Shown one piece after another: positions 1 to 7,610 of a stretch of 34,203 nt of DNA; the first letter of the stretch is position 1; each line of letters starts with the position of its first letter. The translations under genes were made by a program, and so were the position numbers. The DNA lies in contig CALWGV010000084.1 in NCBI GenBank assembly GCA_944380185.1, positions 1 through 34,203 of the forward strand, read 5' to 3'. Below the pieces are notes generated by a model that saw nothing but the letters and a program-made list of their open reading frames with translations, was not told the DNA's origin and searched no databases. The stretch is from an uncultured Lachnospiraceae bacterium (GTDB lineage: Bacteria > Bacillota > Clostridia > Lachnospirales > Lachnospiraceae).

Positions 1-881
1 TGGTAGTTGCTGCTACCGACGGTGTTATGGCTCAGACCCGTGAGCACATCCTGCTGGCTCGTCAGGTAGGCGTTCCTTACGTTGTTGTGTTCATGAACAA
101 GTGCGACATGGTAGACGACGAGGAGCTCTTAGAGCTGGTTGACATGGAGATCCGCGATCTGCTCAACGAGTATGATTTCCCGGGCGATGACACCCCGATC
201 ATCCGCGGTTCCGCTCTGAAGGCTCTGGAAGATCCCGATGGCCCTTGGGGCGACAAGATCATCGAGCTGTTCAACGTAATCGACAACTACATCCCTACCC
301 CTCAGCGCGATGTTGATAAGCCTTTCCTGATGCCTGTAGAGGACGTATTCTCCATCACCGGCCGCGGCACCGTTGCCACCGGACGTGTGGAGAGAGGTAC
401 CGTTCATGTGCAGGACGAGGTTGAGATCGTCGGCCTGAAGGAAGAGAAGAGAAAGGTTGTTGTTACCGGTGTTGAGATGTTCCACAAGCTGCTGGACGAG
501 GGCCAGGCTGGTGATAACATCGGTGCTCTGCTGCGCGGCGTGCAGAGAAACGAGATCCAGAGAGGACAGGTTCTGGCGAAACCCGGTTCCATTCATCCTC
601 ACACCAAGTTCACCGCTGAGGTGTACGTGCTGACCAAGGACGAGGGCGGCCGCCACACTCCTTTCTTCAACAACTACAGACCTCAGTTCTACTTCAGAAC
701 CACCGACGTTACCGGTCAGTGCGAGCTGCCCGAGGGCGTTGAGATGTGCATGCCTGGCGATCACGTAACCATGACCGTTGAGCTGATCCACCCCGTAGCT
801 ATGGATCAGGGTCTGCTGTTCGCTATCCGCGAGGGCGGCAGAACCGTTGGTTCCGGTAAGGTTGCCACCATCATCGAGTAA
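1..881 (+). CDS. tuf: Elongation factor Tu, 3' part (5' end outside window)
   Basis: EF-Tu carries aminoacyl-tRNA to the ribosome as a GTPase in the cytosol. The reading frame is open from base 3 and starts in the G-domain just before the conserved [10 protein letters not shown] segment. NKCD (G4) and SALKALE (G5) guanine-binding motifs follow, then beta-barrel domains 2 and 3, ending in [10 protein letters not shown], a normal EF-Tu C-terminus. About 290 codons are present of the usual 395-400, so roughly the first hundred residues, including the P-loop, lie upstream of the window. A strong terminator follows, consistent with tuf closing the str operon (rpsL-rpsG-fusA-tuf). The ATG at 27 is internal, not a start. 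Confidence 0.98.
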   Translation, partial: VVAATDGVMAQTREHILLARQVGVPYVVVFMNKCDMVDDEELLELVDMEIRDLLNEYDFPGDDTPIIRGSALKALEDPDGPWGDKIIELFNVIDNYIPTPQRDVDKPFLMPVEDVFSITGRGTVATGRVERGTVHVQDEVEIVGLKEEKRKVVVTGVEMFHKLLDEGQAGDNIGALLRGVQRNEIQRGQVLAKPGSIHPHTKFTAEVYVLTKDEGGRHTPFFNNYRPQFYFRTTDVTGQCELPEGVEMCMPGDHVTMTVELIHPVAMDQGLLFAIREGGRTVGSGKVATIIE

Positions 882-921
882 TCGGTGAGGGCGATTTACA
901 GCCAATCATAACAGTAAAATG

Positions 922-958
922 AGAGCTGCAGTCTCCATATGGGGGCTGCAGTTTTTTT
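922..958 (+). terminator. Intrinsic terminator after tuf
   Basis: CTGCAGTCTCC (926-936) pairs with GGGGGCTGCAG (941-951) around an ATAT loop, giving 11 bp with two G-U pairs. A run of seven T follows (952-958). It closes the str operon and separates it from the flavoprotein gene. Confidence 0.95.
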
Positions 959-977
959 GTTAAATTCCATATAGGGC

Positions 978-1006
978 TTGCTTTCCTGTTAAAAACTTGC
1001 TATACT
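978..1006 (+). promoter_or_regulatory. Sigma-A type promoter for the flavoprotein gene
   Basis: A -35 box TTGCTT (978-983) and a -10 box TATACT (1001-1006) are separated by exactly 17 bp. It lies between the tuf terminator and the gene starting at 1095, leaving a leader of about 80 nt. Confidence 0.75.
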
Positions 1007-1094
1007 CTTGTTTGCCAGAATCAGACTAACCTCGCCCGTCGATGAGGGGGAGGGGCTGATTTGAGAAAAAGCAATGATATGAGGAGGAAACAAA

Positions 1095-2867
1095 ATGAAA
1101 AGGTCAAAAGTATTGGCAGCGCTGCTGGCCGCCTGCATGCTCTTGTCTCTGGCCGCCTGCTCGGGCGGTGAAGGGGAGCAGACAACTGCTGCGCCCGGGA
1201 CAGAGGCAGTGGAGACGACAGCAGGCGCAGAGGAGACGCCCGCAGCGGCAGAGCCTGCAAATGGCACCTTTGTCGGCACGGCGCCCGGCTATGACAGAGA
1301 GATGTCTGTATCGGTCACCTTCGAGGATGGCAAGATTACCGATCTGGAGCTGGGTGAAAATCATGAGACGTCGGCGGTGATCAGCCGCTGCTTCCCGGTG
1401 ATCGAGGAGAGAATCATCGAGGCGAATTCACCGGTGGTGGACTCGGTGACGGGAGCATCCTTCTCCAGCTTCGGCGTGAAGGCTGCTGTGGCTGATGCTA
1501 TGGCTCAGGCCGGCATGGAAGCCCCTGAGATCACCTTTATGACCAATGCGGGTGTGGAGTATGAGGCGACCACGCTGGATAACGAGGAGTGCGACATTGT
1601 CGTCATCGGCGGCGGCCCGGCCGGCCTTTCCGCGGCCATCGTGGCCAAGCAGACCGCTCCTGAGCTCAATGTAATCGTGGTGGAGAAGCTGGATATCCTG
1701 GGCGGCAACGGCAAGCTGGATATGAACTTCTATGATCTGTTTGGTTCTCAGGCTCAGGAAGAAGCCGGTATCGAGTACACGGTGGAGGATTTTGTCAACG
1801 ACTATGCCGATGCCGGAGATACCCCTGAGAGAATTCAGGTGTGGGCCGAGGAGGAATTCACCACCGATGCCTGGCTGCGCGATATGGGCACGGAGCTGAA
1901 TTACACCTACGGCATGGGCAACCATATGGTAGATGCCGACACCTACGCCGGCGAGACCATCATGGACAATATGGAAAAGACCGCCTATGAGCTGGGCGTG
2001 GACATCCGCACCGGCACCAAGGGCGTGGACTTTGTCTGGGACGGTGAGGCCGTGGCAGGTGTTTCCGTGGAGACCAATCATTCCGAGAGCTATGACATCC
2101 TGGCCAAGAAAACCATCATTGCCACCGGCGGCTTCTGCAGCAACACGGAGCTGCTGGCAAAATATGCTCCCGGCTATGAGGTGCTGACCACTTCCAACAT
2201 GATGGGTACCACCGGAGATTTCGTACCGGTATTCGAAGAAAATGATATGCTGTTGGAGCGTATGGACTACATCCGCGCATTCCCTTATATTCTGAAGAAC
2301 CGCCGCGATCTGACTTCCTCCGGTCAGGCCTTTGTCCTGGTCAATGGAAGCGGCGAGCGTTTCCTGGACGAGACCAGCGCTGCCGGTCTGGAGCTGGGCA
2401 CTTCGATTCTGGAGCAGGATACTGCCTGGATGGTTATCGACTCCAAGGGTTTGGAGACTGATGGACGTCTGAGAAAGCAGACCTCTGCCGGTTACTGGCT
2501 GGAAGCAGACTCTGTCGAGGCTCTGGCTGAGCAGATGGGAGTACCCGCAGATGCGCTGCAGGCTTCCATCGACGCCTACAATGCCGCTTTTGAGGGAACC
2601 GAGGATGAGTTTGGCGCAGCTCCTTCCACAACCATTGATGCCGGTCCTTACTACGCGGTTGAGGTGGTGACGGCCGATCACATGAGCAAGGGCGGTCTGG
2701 GCTGCAACGAGTATGCCGAGGCCCTGTACAGCGACGGCTCCGTGGTGGAGAACCTGTACGGCGCAGGTGAGGTAACCTGGCAGTCCGGCGGATATTCTCA
2801 GTCCGTATGCTTCGGCAAGATTGCCGGCCGCAATGCTGCCAACGCGATCCTGGAGACAGCTGAGTAA
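1095..2867 (+). CDS. FMN-binding, FAD-dependent reductase lipoprotein (fumarate/urocanate reductase-like)
   Basis: A 590-residue extracytosolic flavoprotein. The signal peptide ends in lipobox LAAC (Cys22), so it is likely lipid-anchored outside the membrane. After an Ala/Glu/Thr-rich linker comes an FMN_bind domain (about 57-136) with DSVTGASFSS (116-125), the type of site to which ApbE attaches FMN covalently, here probably on Ser122. An FAD-binding domain follows: GGGPAG (172-177), ATGGF (343-347) and a GAGEV segment near 556-560. In family members, electrons pass from FMN to FAD to an organic acceptor. The C-terminal segment where fumarate reductases have an NRLGGN-type Arg reads instead GGYSQSVCFGKIAG (565-578), so fumarate is not a safe substrate guess. 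The ATG has AGGAGG seven bases upstream. It is a single-gene unit with its own promoter and terminator. Confidence 0.9.
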   Translation: MKRSKVLAALLAACMLLSLAACSGGEGEQTTAAPGTEAVETTAGAEETPAAAEPANGTFVGTAPGYDREMSVSVTFEDGKITDLELGENHETSAVISRCFPVIEERIIEANSPVVDSVTGASFSSFGVKAAVADAMAQAGMEAPEITFMTNAGVEYEATTLDNEECDIVVIGGGPAGLSAAIVAKQTAPELNVIVVEKLDILGGNGKLDMNFYDLFGSQAQEEAGIEYTVEDFVNDYADAGDTPERIQVWAEEEFTTDAWLRDMGTELNYTYGMGNHMVDADTYAGETIMDNMEKTAYELGVDIRTGTKGVDFVWDGEAVAGVSVETNHSESYDILAKKTIIATGGFCSNTELLAKYAPGYEVLTTSNMMGTTGDFVPVFEENDMLLERMDYIRAFPYILKNRRDLTSSGQAFVLVNGSGERFLDETSAAGLELGTSILEQDTAWMVIDSKGLETDGRLRKQTSAGYWLEADSVEALAEQMGVPADALQASIDAYNAAFEGTEDEFGAAPSTTIDAGPYYAVEVVTADHMSKGGLGCNEYAEALYSDGSVVENLYGAGEVTWQSGGYSQSVCFGKIAGRNAANAILETAE

Positions 2868-2911
2868 ATAGAAAACAGCTAAAAAGCGGCTGTGAAATAA
2901 CGTCCTGAAAG

Positions 2912-2949
2912 AAAGTCCATCTGGGGTTTGCCGCAGATGGACTTTTTTT
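2912..2949 (+). terminator. Intrinsic terminator after the flavoprotein gene
   Basis: AGTCCATCTG (2914-2923) and CAGATGGACT (2934-2943) form a perfect 10-bp stem, extended by A-T pairs, and run into seven T (2943-2949). Confidence 0.95.
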
Positions 2950-2952
2950 AAG

Positions 2953-2981
2953 TTGACAGAAAGAAAAAGATTCCTTATCAT
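2953..2981 (+). promoter_or_regulatory. Strong sigma-A promoter for the FG-GAP-like gene
   Basis: A consensus -35 TTGACA (2953-2958) and a -10 TATCAT (2976-2981, five of six consensus bases) are separated by 17 bp. It lies directly behind the preceding terminator. Confidence 0.85.
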
Positions 2982-3064
2982 GAATATAGTGACAGGTCAG
3001 TCCGAAAAGGAAAAAGGCTGATTGACGGCGCAGAATGCCTGCAGGAGAAGGAGGAGGTATTTGG

Positions 3065-4117
3065 ATGAAGGCAAGCAAAAGAGTGTTGGCGAATCTAAGC
3101 AAATGTTATTCTCTGGCAAAGCTCACCTACAGAGGACGTGAGCATTTTCTGGTGGCGGCTGAGAAGACAGATCGCTGTCTGCTGTTTGATCTGGACGGCA
3201 ATGAGGTGGCGACGGTCTGGGATGGTCCCGGCGGAGTAATGACCATGGAGCAGATCCCCGGAACAGACGGCGTTTTTCTGGCCACACAGAAGTTTTATTC
3301 GCCCAATGACTCCGCTGAGGCCAGTATCGTTTTAGTGGAGCCCGACGGAGAAGGCGGCTTTAAACGGCGTAAGCTTCTGGATCTTCCTTTTGTGCATCGC
3401 TTTGGCATTCTGGAGAGAGGAGGAGTCCGCTACCTGGCGGCGGCCACGCTGAAGTCTGCCCATGCTTATAAGGAGGACTGGACCTGCCCCGGACGAGTTT
3501 GGGTAGGAGAGCTGCCGGAGGATTTGTCCCCTTACAATGAGGAGAATCCCCTGCCGATGAAGGCGCTCGTCAGCGGCCTGTACCATAATCATGGCTTTTG
3601 CAAGGTAACGCGGGACGGCGTCCAGAGCGCTCTCTTCGGTTCGGATCAGGGTGTGCTCAAGGTAACGCCGCCGGAGAGCAGGGACGGCGATTGGAGCTGT
3701 GAGACCCTTCTGGAGGAGAGAGTCAGCGACATGCTGCTGGCAGATTTTGACGGGGACGGAGAGGACGAGCTTTTGACTCTGTCGCCTTTCCATGGAGATA
3801 CGCTGCGGATTCACAAAAAGCAGGACGGAAAATATCAGACCATATACACCTATGAAAAGCCTTTGCCCTTCCTGCATGCGATCTGGCTGGAGAACATCGG
3901 AGGGAGAGAGGTGGCTTTCATCGGCAACCGTAAAGGCAAAAGGTACCTGCTGGCGATCAGCTGCACGGATCCTGAGGAGCTGACCTTCCGGGCAGATATA
4001 CTGGACGAGGGGGCAGGGCCGGCCAATGTGATGACCTATCGCCATCAGGACAAGGTCTATCTGGTGGCGGCCAATCGCGAGACCGATGAGATTGCCCTGT
4101 ATGAGCTGCAGGAATAA
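3065..4117 (+). CDS. FG-GAP/VCBS-like repeat protein of unknown function
   Basis: A 350-residue protein with no signal peptide or membrane segment, so probably cytosolic. The sequence is rich in short beta-strand-like repeats with acidic turns. The clearest is DFDGDGEDE (227-235), which resembles the calcium-binding loop of FG-GAP/VCBS beta-propeller blades. A His/Asn-rich stretch (GLYHNHGFCK, 171-180) may be an active or binding site, but this is only a guess. The start at 3065 is chosen because AAGGAGGAGGT lies six bases upstream; an earlier in-frame ATG at 3035 precedes this RBS and has none of its own. It has its own strong promoter. No partner gene reveals its role. Confidence 0.8.
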   Translation: MKASKRVLANLSKCYSLAKLTYRGREHFLVAAEKTDRCLLFDLDGNEVATVWDGPGGVMTMEQIPGTDGVFLATQKFYSPNDSAEASIVLVEPDGEGGFKRRKLLDLPFVHRFGILERGGVRYLAAATLKSAHAYKEDWTCPGRVWVGELPEDLSPYNEENPLPMKALVSGLYHNHGFCKVTRDGVQSALFGSDQGVLKVTPPESRDGDWSCETLLEERVSDMLLADFDGDGEDELLTLSPFHGDTLRIHKKQDGKYQTIYTYEKPLPFLHAIWLENIGGREVAFIGNRKGKRYLLAISCTDPEELTFRADILDEGAGPANVMTYRHQDKVYLVAANRETDEIALYELQE

Positions 4118-4241
4118 TATTGGCGGGGCAATACCAGCTGAGCGATACCGGCTGAGCAATATGAGCCGGATAGATATCGGGGTGATGCCTGCCGGATGAC
4201 AGGCGGATTGTGAGACAAAAATGGAGCGGGGCTTTGCCGCA

Positions 4242-4268
4242 GGGCGGGAAGAGGAGAATCTTCCGCCC
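4242..4268 (+). repeat. Stem-loop in the spacer before the HAD gene
   Basis: GGGCGG-g-AAGA (4242-4252) pairs with TCTTCCGCCC (4259-4268), with one bulged G and a six-base loop. No T-run follows, so it is not a standard terminator. It may shape the 5' leader of the HAD-cls pair. The upstream part of the spacer (4118-4200) holds degenerate AGCTGAGCGATACCGGCTGAG-like short repeats. Confidence 0.4.
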
Positions 4269-4311
4269 TCCCTGGCGAGCCCTGTTTCTGACATGACGGA
4301 GGAAAATAAGA

Positions 4312-5010
4312 ATGCGATATCCGATACTTCTGCTGGATGCAGACGGGACGCTCCTGGATTTTGAACGTGCAGAGGATCAGGCTCTGAGGCTTACTCTTCA
4401 CCGGCACGGTCTTCCCTCTGACGAGGAGACGTTGTCTTTGTACAAGGAAATCAATCGCGGGCTGTGGACGGACTTTGAGAATGGGCTGATCACGAAGCAG
4501 CAGATTCTCTCCCGCAGGTTCCGGGAGCTCTTTGCGCAGCTGGGTATACGGGATGAGCTGGCAGGCTTCGAGGAGGAATATCAGCTGGCGCTGGGAGAAG
4601 GCGGGTTTCTGCTGCCGGGGGCCCTGGAGATCTGCCGGGAGCTGCGGGAGGCGGGCTGCCGTCTCTATATACTGACCAATGGAGTGGAAGCTACGCAGCT
4701 CAGCCGCCTTGAGCTCAGCGGTCTGAACCCTCTGCTGTCCGGGGTGTTTGTCTCAGAGACAACGGGATATCAGAAGCCCCAGAGGGAATACTTCGAGTAT
4801 GTATGGCAGCGGATTGGCGGTTTTGCGGCGGAAGAGGCGCTGATGGTAGGCGATTCTCTCAACTCGGATATTCGCGGCGGCGCGGGCGCGGGGGTTGATA
4901 CCTGCTGGTATAATCCCCGGGGCATGGAAAACCGCACGGAGACAAAACCGGACTATGAGATACGAGACCTAAATGAGCTGATTAACATTGCAAGAGAGGG
5001 AAGATTGTGA
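4312..5010 (+). CDS. HAD-superfamily hydrolase, YjjG/YfnB-like nucleotidase
   Basis: A 232-residue cytosolic HAD phosphatase. All four motifs are present: LLLDADGTLLDF (nucleophile Asp9, acid/base Asp11), LTNGVE (Thr122), Lys155 in QKPQREY, and GDSLNSDIRGG (Asp181, Asp186). The DADGTLLDFERAE start and the TNG motif are typical of the YjjG/YfnB branch, whose characterised members dephosphorylate pyrimidine nucleoside monophosphates including non-canonical ones. GGAGG lies about ten bases before the ATG. Its stop overlaps the GTG start of the cardiolipin synthase gene by four bases (GTGA), so the two are translationally coupled. Exact substrate is inferred from family only. Confidence 0.9.
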   Translation: MRYPILLLDADGTLLDFERAEDQALRLTLHRHGLPSDEETLSLYKEINRGLWTDFENGLITKQQILSRRFRELFAQLGIRDELAGFEEEYQLALGEGGFLLPGALEICRELREAGCRLYILTNGVEATQLSRLELSGLNPLLSGVFVSETTGYQKPQREYFEYVWQRIGGFAAEEALMVGDSLNSDIRGGAGAGVDTCWYNPRGMENRTETKPDYEIRDLNELINIAREGRL

Positions 5011-6551
5011 AGAAAATACTGAAAAAAATATTGGGGGTGCTGACAAGCCGGGTATTTGTGGTGGGCTTCCTCCTGCTTTTGCAGATAATATGGGCTTTTG
5101 CCATCCTGTTTCGCCTGGTGCGGTATTCCCTGCCTCTCTCCGTGGCCTTTACCCTGCTGAGTGTGCTGGTAGTGGCCTACATTATCAATCGGCCCAGCAA
5201 TCCGTCGGTGAAGCTGGCCTGGGTGGTTCCGATTCTGGTTTTCCCCCTTTTCGGCGGCCTTCTCTATATTGCCGTGGGCGGCAAGAGGCCGAAGCGGAAA
5301 ATGAGAAGAGCACTGATTAAAGCAGACGAGCTGACCAGTCCCTATGTGGAGGATCACCGGGAGCTGCTGGAGGAGATCAAGGCGGAGGATCCGCATCTGG
5401 CCGGGCAGATGGGATATCTGGCTGCCAAGGGCTATCCGGTCTACCGCAATACCGAGGCGGAATATTTCCCCCTGGGGGACGACAATTTCCCGGTGATGCT
5501 GGAGGAGTTAAAGAAGGCGAAGCATTTTATCTTCCTGGAATATTTTATCGTCCAGGAGGGAAAGATGTGGAACAGCATTCTGGAAATCCTGAAGGAGAAG
5601 GCGGCCGAAGGCGTGGACGTGCGCTTTATGTACGACGACGTGGGAAGCCTTTTCAAGGTGCCGGCAGGCTACTATAAAAAAATCGAGGAGATGGGCATCA
5701 AATGCATCTGCTTCAATCCCTTTGTGCCCTTCCTGTCAGTGGTGATGAACAACCGGGATCACCGCAAAATCATGGTAATCGACGGCCATACGGCTTTCAC
5801 CGGCGGAATCAATCTGGCGGATGAATATATCAATATCGGTTCCAAGTTCGGACACTGGAAGGATACGGGAGTGGTGCTGCGGGGCGAGGCGGCCTGGAGT
5901 CTGACATTAATGTTCCTCAATATGTGGAATGCCTTCCGTCCCACGGACAGCGACCTGGAAAAGTTCCGTCCCGAGGTGTGGGGGGCGGATAAGCTTCATG
6001 GGGAAGGCTATGTGCTGCCCTATGCGGATACACCGATGGACGAAGAGATTGTCGCGGAAAACGTATACATGAATCTGATCAACGGGGCCACCCGGTACGT
6101 CTACATCTTTACCCCTTATCTGATTACGGACCATGAGATGACCACCAGCCTCTGCCTGGCGGCCCAGAGAGGGGTTGACGTAAGGATTATTACGCCCGGT
6201 ATTCCGGATAAGAAGACGGTATATCAGCTGACCCGCGCCCACTATCCGGAGCTTTTGGACAACGGTGTCCGGATCTATGAGTATACGCCGGGCTTTGTCC
6301 ATGCCAAATGCGTGGTGTGCGACGATGAGGTGGCAACGGTGGGCACGATCAATTTTGACTATCGCAGCCTCTATCTGCATTTTGAGTGCGGGACGATGCA
6401 TTACCGCAACAATGTGGTACGGCAGGTGAAGGATGATTTTTTGCAGACCCAGGAAAAATGCCATGAGGTGATGGAATACGCGACGGACCGCATCAGCCTG
6501 ATAAAGGAAATCTACTATGCCGTCCTGCGTCTCTTCGCCCCGCTGATGTAA
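5007..6551 (+). CDS. cls: Cardiolipin synthase (phospholipase D family)
   Basis: A 514-residue membrane enzyme that condenses two phosphatidylglycerols (or similar lipids) to cardiolipin. Two N-terminal membrane helices (about 15-37 and 41-60) and a third hydrophobic stretch (about 70-91) precede two PLD catalytic motifs. These are HRKIMVID with His252/Lys254/Asp259 and HAKCVVCDD with His432/Lys434/Asp439. Both HKD motifs are intact and the length is normal for Firmicutes Cls. The start is GTG, overlapping the HAD stop by four bases, with GAGAGGG just upstream. It is the second gene of a two-gene unit; no clear terminator is seen after it. Confidence 0.95.
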   Translation: MKKILKKILGVLTSRVFVVGFLLLLQIIWAFAILFRLVRYSLPLSVAFTLLSVLVVAYIINRPSNPSVKLAWVVPILVFPLFGGLLYIAVGGKRPKRKMRRALIKADELTSPYVEDHRELLEEIKAEDPHLAGQMGYLAAKGYPVYRNTEAEYFPLGDDNFPVMLEELKKAKHFIFLEYFIVQEGKMWNSILEILKEKAAEGVDVRFMYDDVGSLFKVPAGYYKKIEEMGIKCICFNPFVPFLSVVMNNRDHRKIMVIDGHTAFTGGINLADEYINIGSKFGHWKDTGVVLRGEAAWSLTLMFLNMWNAFRPTDSDLEKFRPEVWGADKLHGEGYVLPYADTPMDEEIVAENVYMNLINGATRYVYIFTPYLITDHEMTTSLCLAAQRGVDVRIITPGIPDKKTVYQLTRAHYPELLDNGVRIYEYTPGFVHAKCVVCDDEVATVGTINFDYRSLYLHFECGTMHYRNNVVRQVKDDFLQTQEKCHEVMEYATDRISLIKEIYYAVLRLFAPLM

Positions 6552-6744
6552 AAATTGCGGGTACTGCAGGCGCGGGACTGAGATGCTGCGCCGGATTTAG
6601 GCGGCCGGAGGCAGGTGGTCAGATCCAAACCGGGAGGGTGTGAGATCGTAAGAAAACTGTAAGAAGAACCGCCGTAAATATCGAAAAATTTTGTGATAAA
6701 CTGGATAAATGGAACACAAAAGAATCAGGAAAGGAATGAGAGCT

Positions 6745-7413
6745 ATGGGAAAGATCAGACGAGGAGCAGTCCTGGGGCTTTGCATGATCGTGATGCTTGC
6801 GCTGGCAGCCTGCAGCAGCGCGGGAGAAGGGGCAAGCGCGACGGTTGACTTCGGTCAGTATCACAGTGATGCGCCCGACGGCGAAGAGACCGACGAAGCG
6901 GCCGCCGGGACGGAGGCAGCCGTGCCTGGCGGGCAGACAGATGCCGCTGAGGAGAGCCAAAGCGGTGAAAGCGGCGCAGGCGAAACGGAAGGAGCGGCGG
7001 ACGCGGAAACAGAGACGGCTGCAGAGAGCGGCTACAGGCCTGATGAGGAGGCGATGGCAGCTTTTAACCGGAGCAAATATGCCCAGACGGTGCTCGATTA
7101 TTTTGCGTCGGAGGGACGGGGCGAAGAGGCTTTCTCCGAGCCGATCTTTGATTCCGAGAACCGGCTGTACTCTCAGGAGGAGCTTATGGAGCTTTCCGCT
7201 GACCTGTGCAAGATTTTCCGCAATGAGATCTATGCCAGGCATGGGATGATTTTCGGCGAGGAGGATTTAAACGAGCTCTACGGCGCTTTTTCCTGGTATG
7301 AGGGGACCACAAGCATGGCTGATTTCGAGTCTCAGCCTCTGCCTTTCAATGACACTGAGACGGCCAATATTGATGCAGTGGTAGCTGCGGAGAGAGCCAA
7401 CGGCTACCGCTGA
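6745..7413 (+). CDS. YARHG-domain lipoprotein
   Basis: A 222-residue predicted lipoprotein with signal peptide and LAAC lipobox (Cys23). It has a long low-complexity Ala/Glu/Gly/Thr linker (about 25-112) that would reach into the cell wall, and a C-terminal YARHG domain containing RNEIYARHGMIF. YARHG domains are extracellular and of uncertain function, common in Clostridia and often next to peptidoglycan-related domains. The start at 6745 is preferred because AAAGGA lies nine bases upstream and the signal peptide then begins MGKIRRGAV. In-frame ATGs at 6709 and 6736 would add a non-typical extension. It is transcribed alone and ends in a strong terminator. Confidence 0.85.
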   Translation: MGKIRRGAVLGLCMIVMLALAACSSAGEGASATVDFGQYHSDAPDGEETDEAAAGTEAAVPGGQTDAAEESQSGESGAGETEGAADAETETAAESGYRPDEEAMAAFNRSKYAQTVLDYFASEGRGEEAFSEPIFDSENRLYSQEELMELSADLCKIFRNEIYARHGMIFGEEDLNELYGAFSWYEGTTSMADFESQPLPFNDTETANIDAVVAAERANGYR

Positions 7414-7480
7414 GACGGCCCGGCAGAAGATTGCCGGCAAATTCAAGAATATAGCGGATTAAGCCAAGGGCGAGAAGGGG

Positions 7481-7522
7481 AACCGGCAGACAGAAGGATA
7501 CAGCGTTTTGTCTGCCGGTTTT
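7481..7522 (+). terminator. Intrinsic terminator after the YARHG gene
   Basis: AACCGGCAGACA (7481-7492) pairs with TGTCTGCCGGTT (7509-7520) as a 12-bp stem ending in a short T-run. A smaller stem, CCGGCA (7420-7425) with TGCCGG (7432-7437), precedes it. Confidence 0.85.
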
Positions 7523-7531
7523 GTCGTCACT

Positions 7532-7554
7532 TTTTTCCGCACAGGGCGGAAAAA
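7532..7554. terminator. Symmetrical stem-loop, possible second or bidirectional terminator
   Basis: TTTTTCCGC (7532-7540) and GCGGAAAAA (7546-7554) pair perfectly around ACAGG. Being flanked by T on one side and A on the other, it has terminator form on the minus strand. On the plus strand it lies in the leader of the PRD regulator and could act as an attenuator instead. Confidence 0.45.
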
Positions 7555-7610
7555 CCTGCTAAGGAAAGTGGATAACCCTGTTTGTATAGTTGTGACAGGA
7601 GGATAAAGGG

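Noticed and set aside
129-905. Long minus-strand open frame opposite tuf
   Set aside because: It mirrors the strongly biased codons of tuf, has no RBS and no recognisable domain.
1428-2981. 517-codon minus-strand open frame opposite the flavoprotein gene
   Set aside because: The plus-strand gene has clear domains, RBS and promoter; the minus frame runs across its terminator and has no motif.
4118-4200. Short AGCTGAGCGATACCGGCTGAGC-like repeats as a CRISPR or REP array
   Set aside because: Only two or three degenerate units without regular spacing are present.
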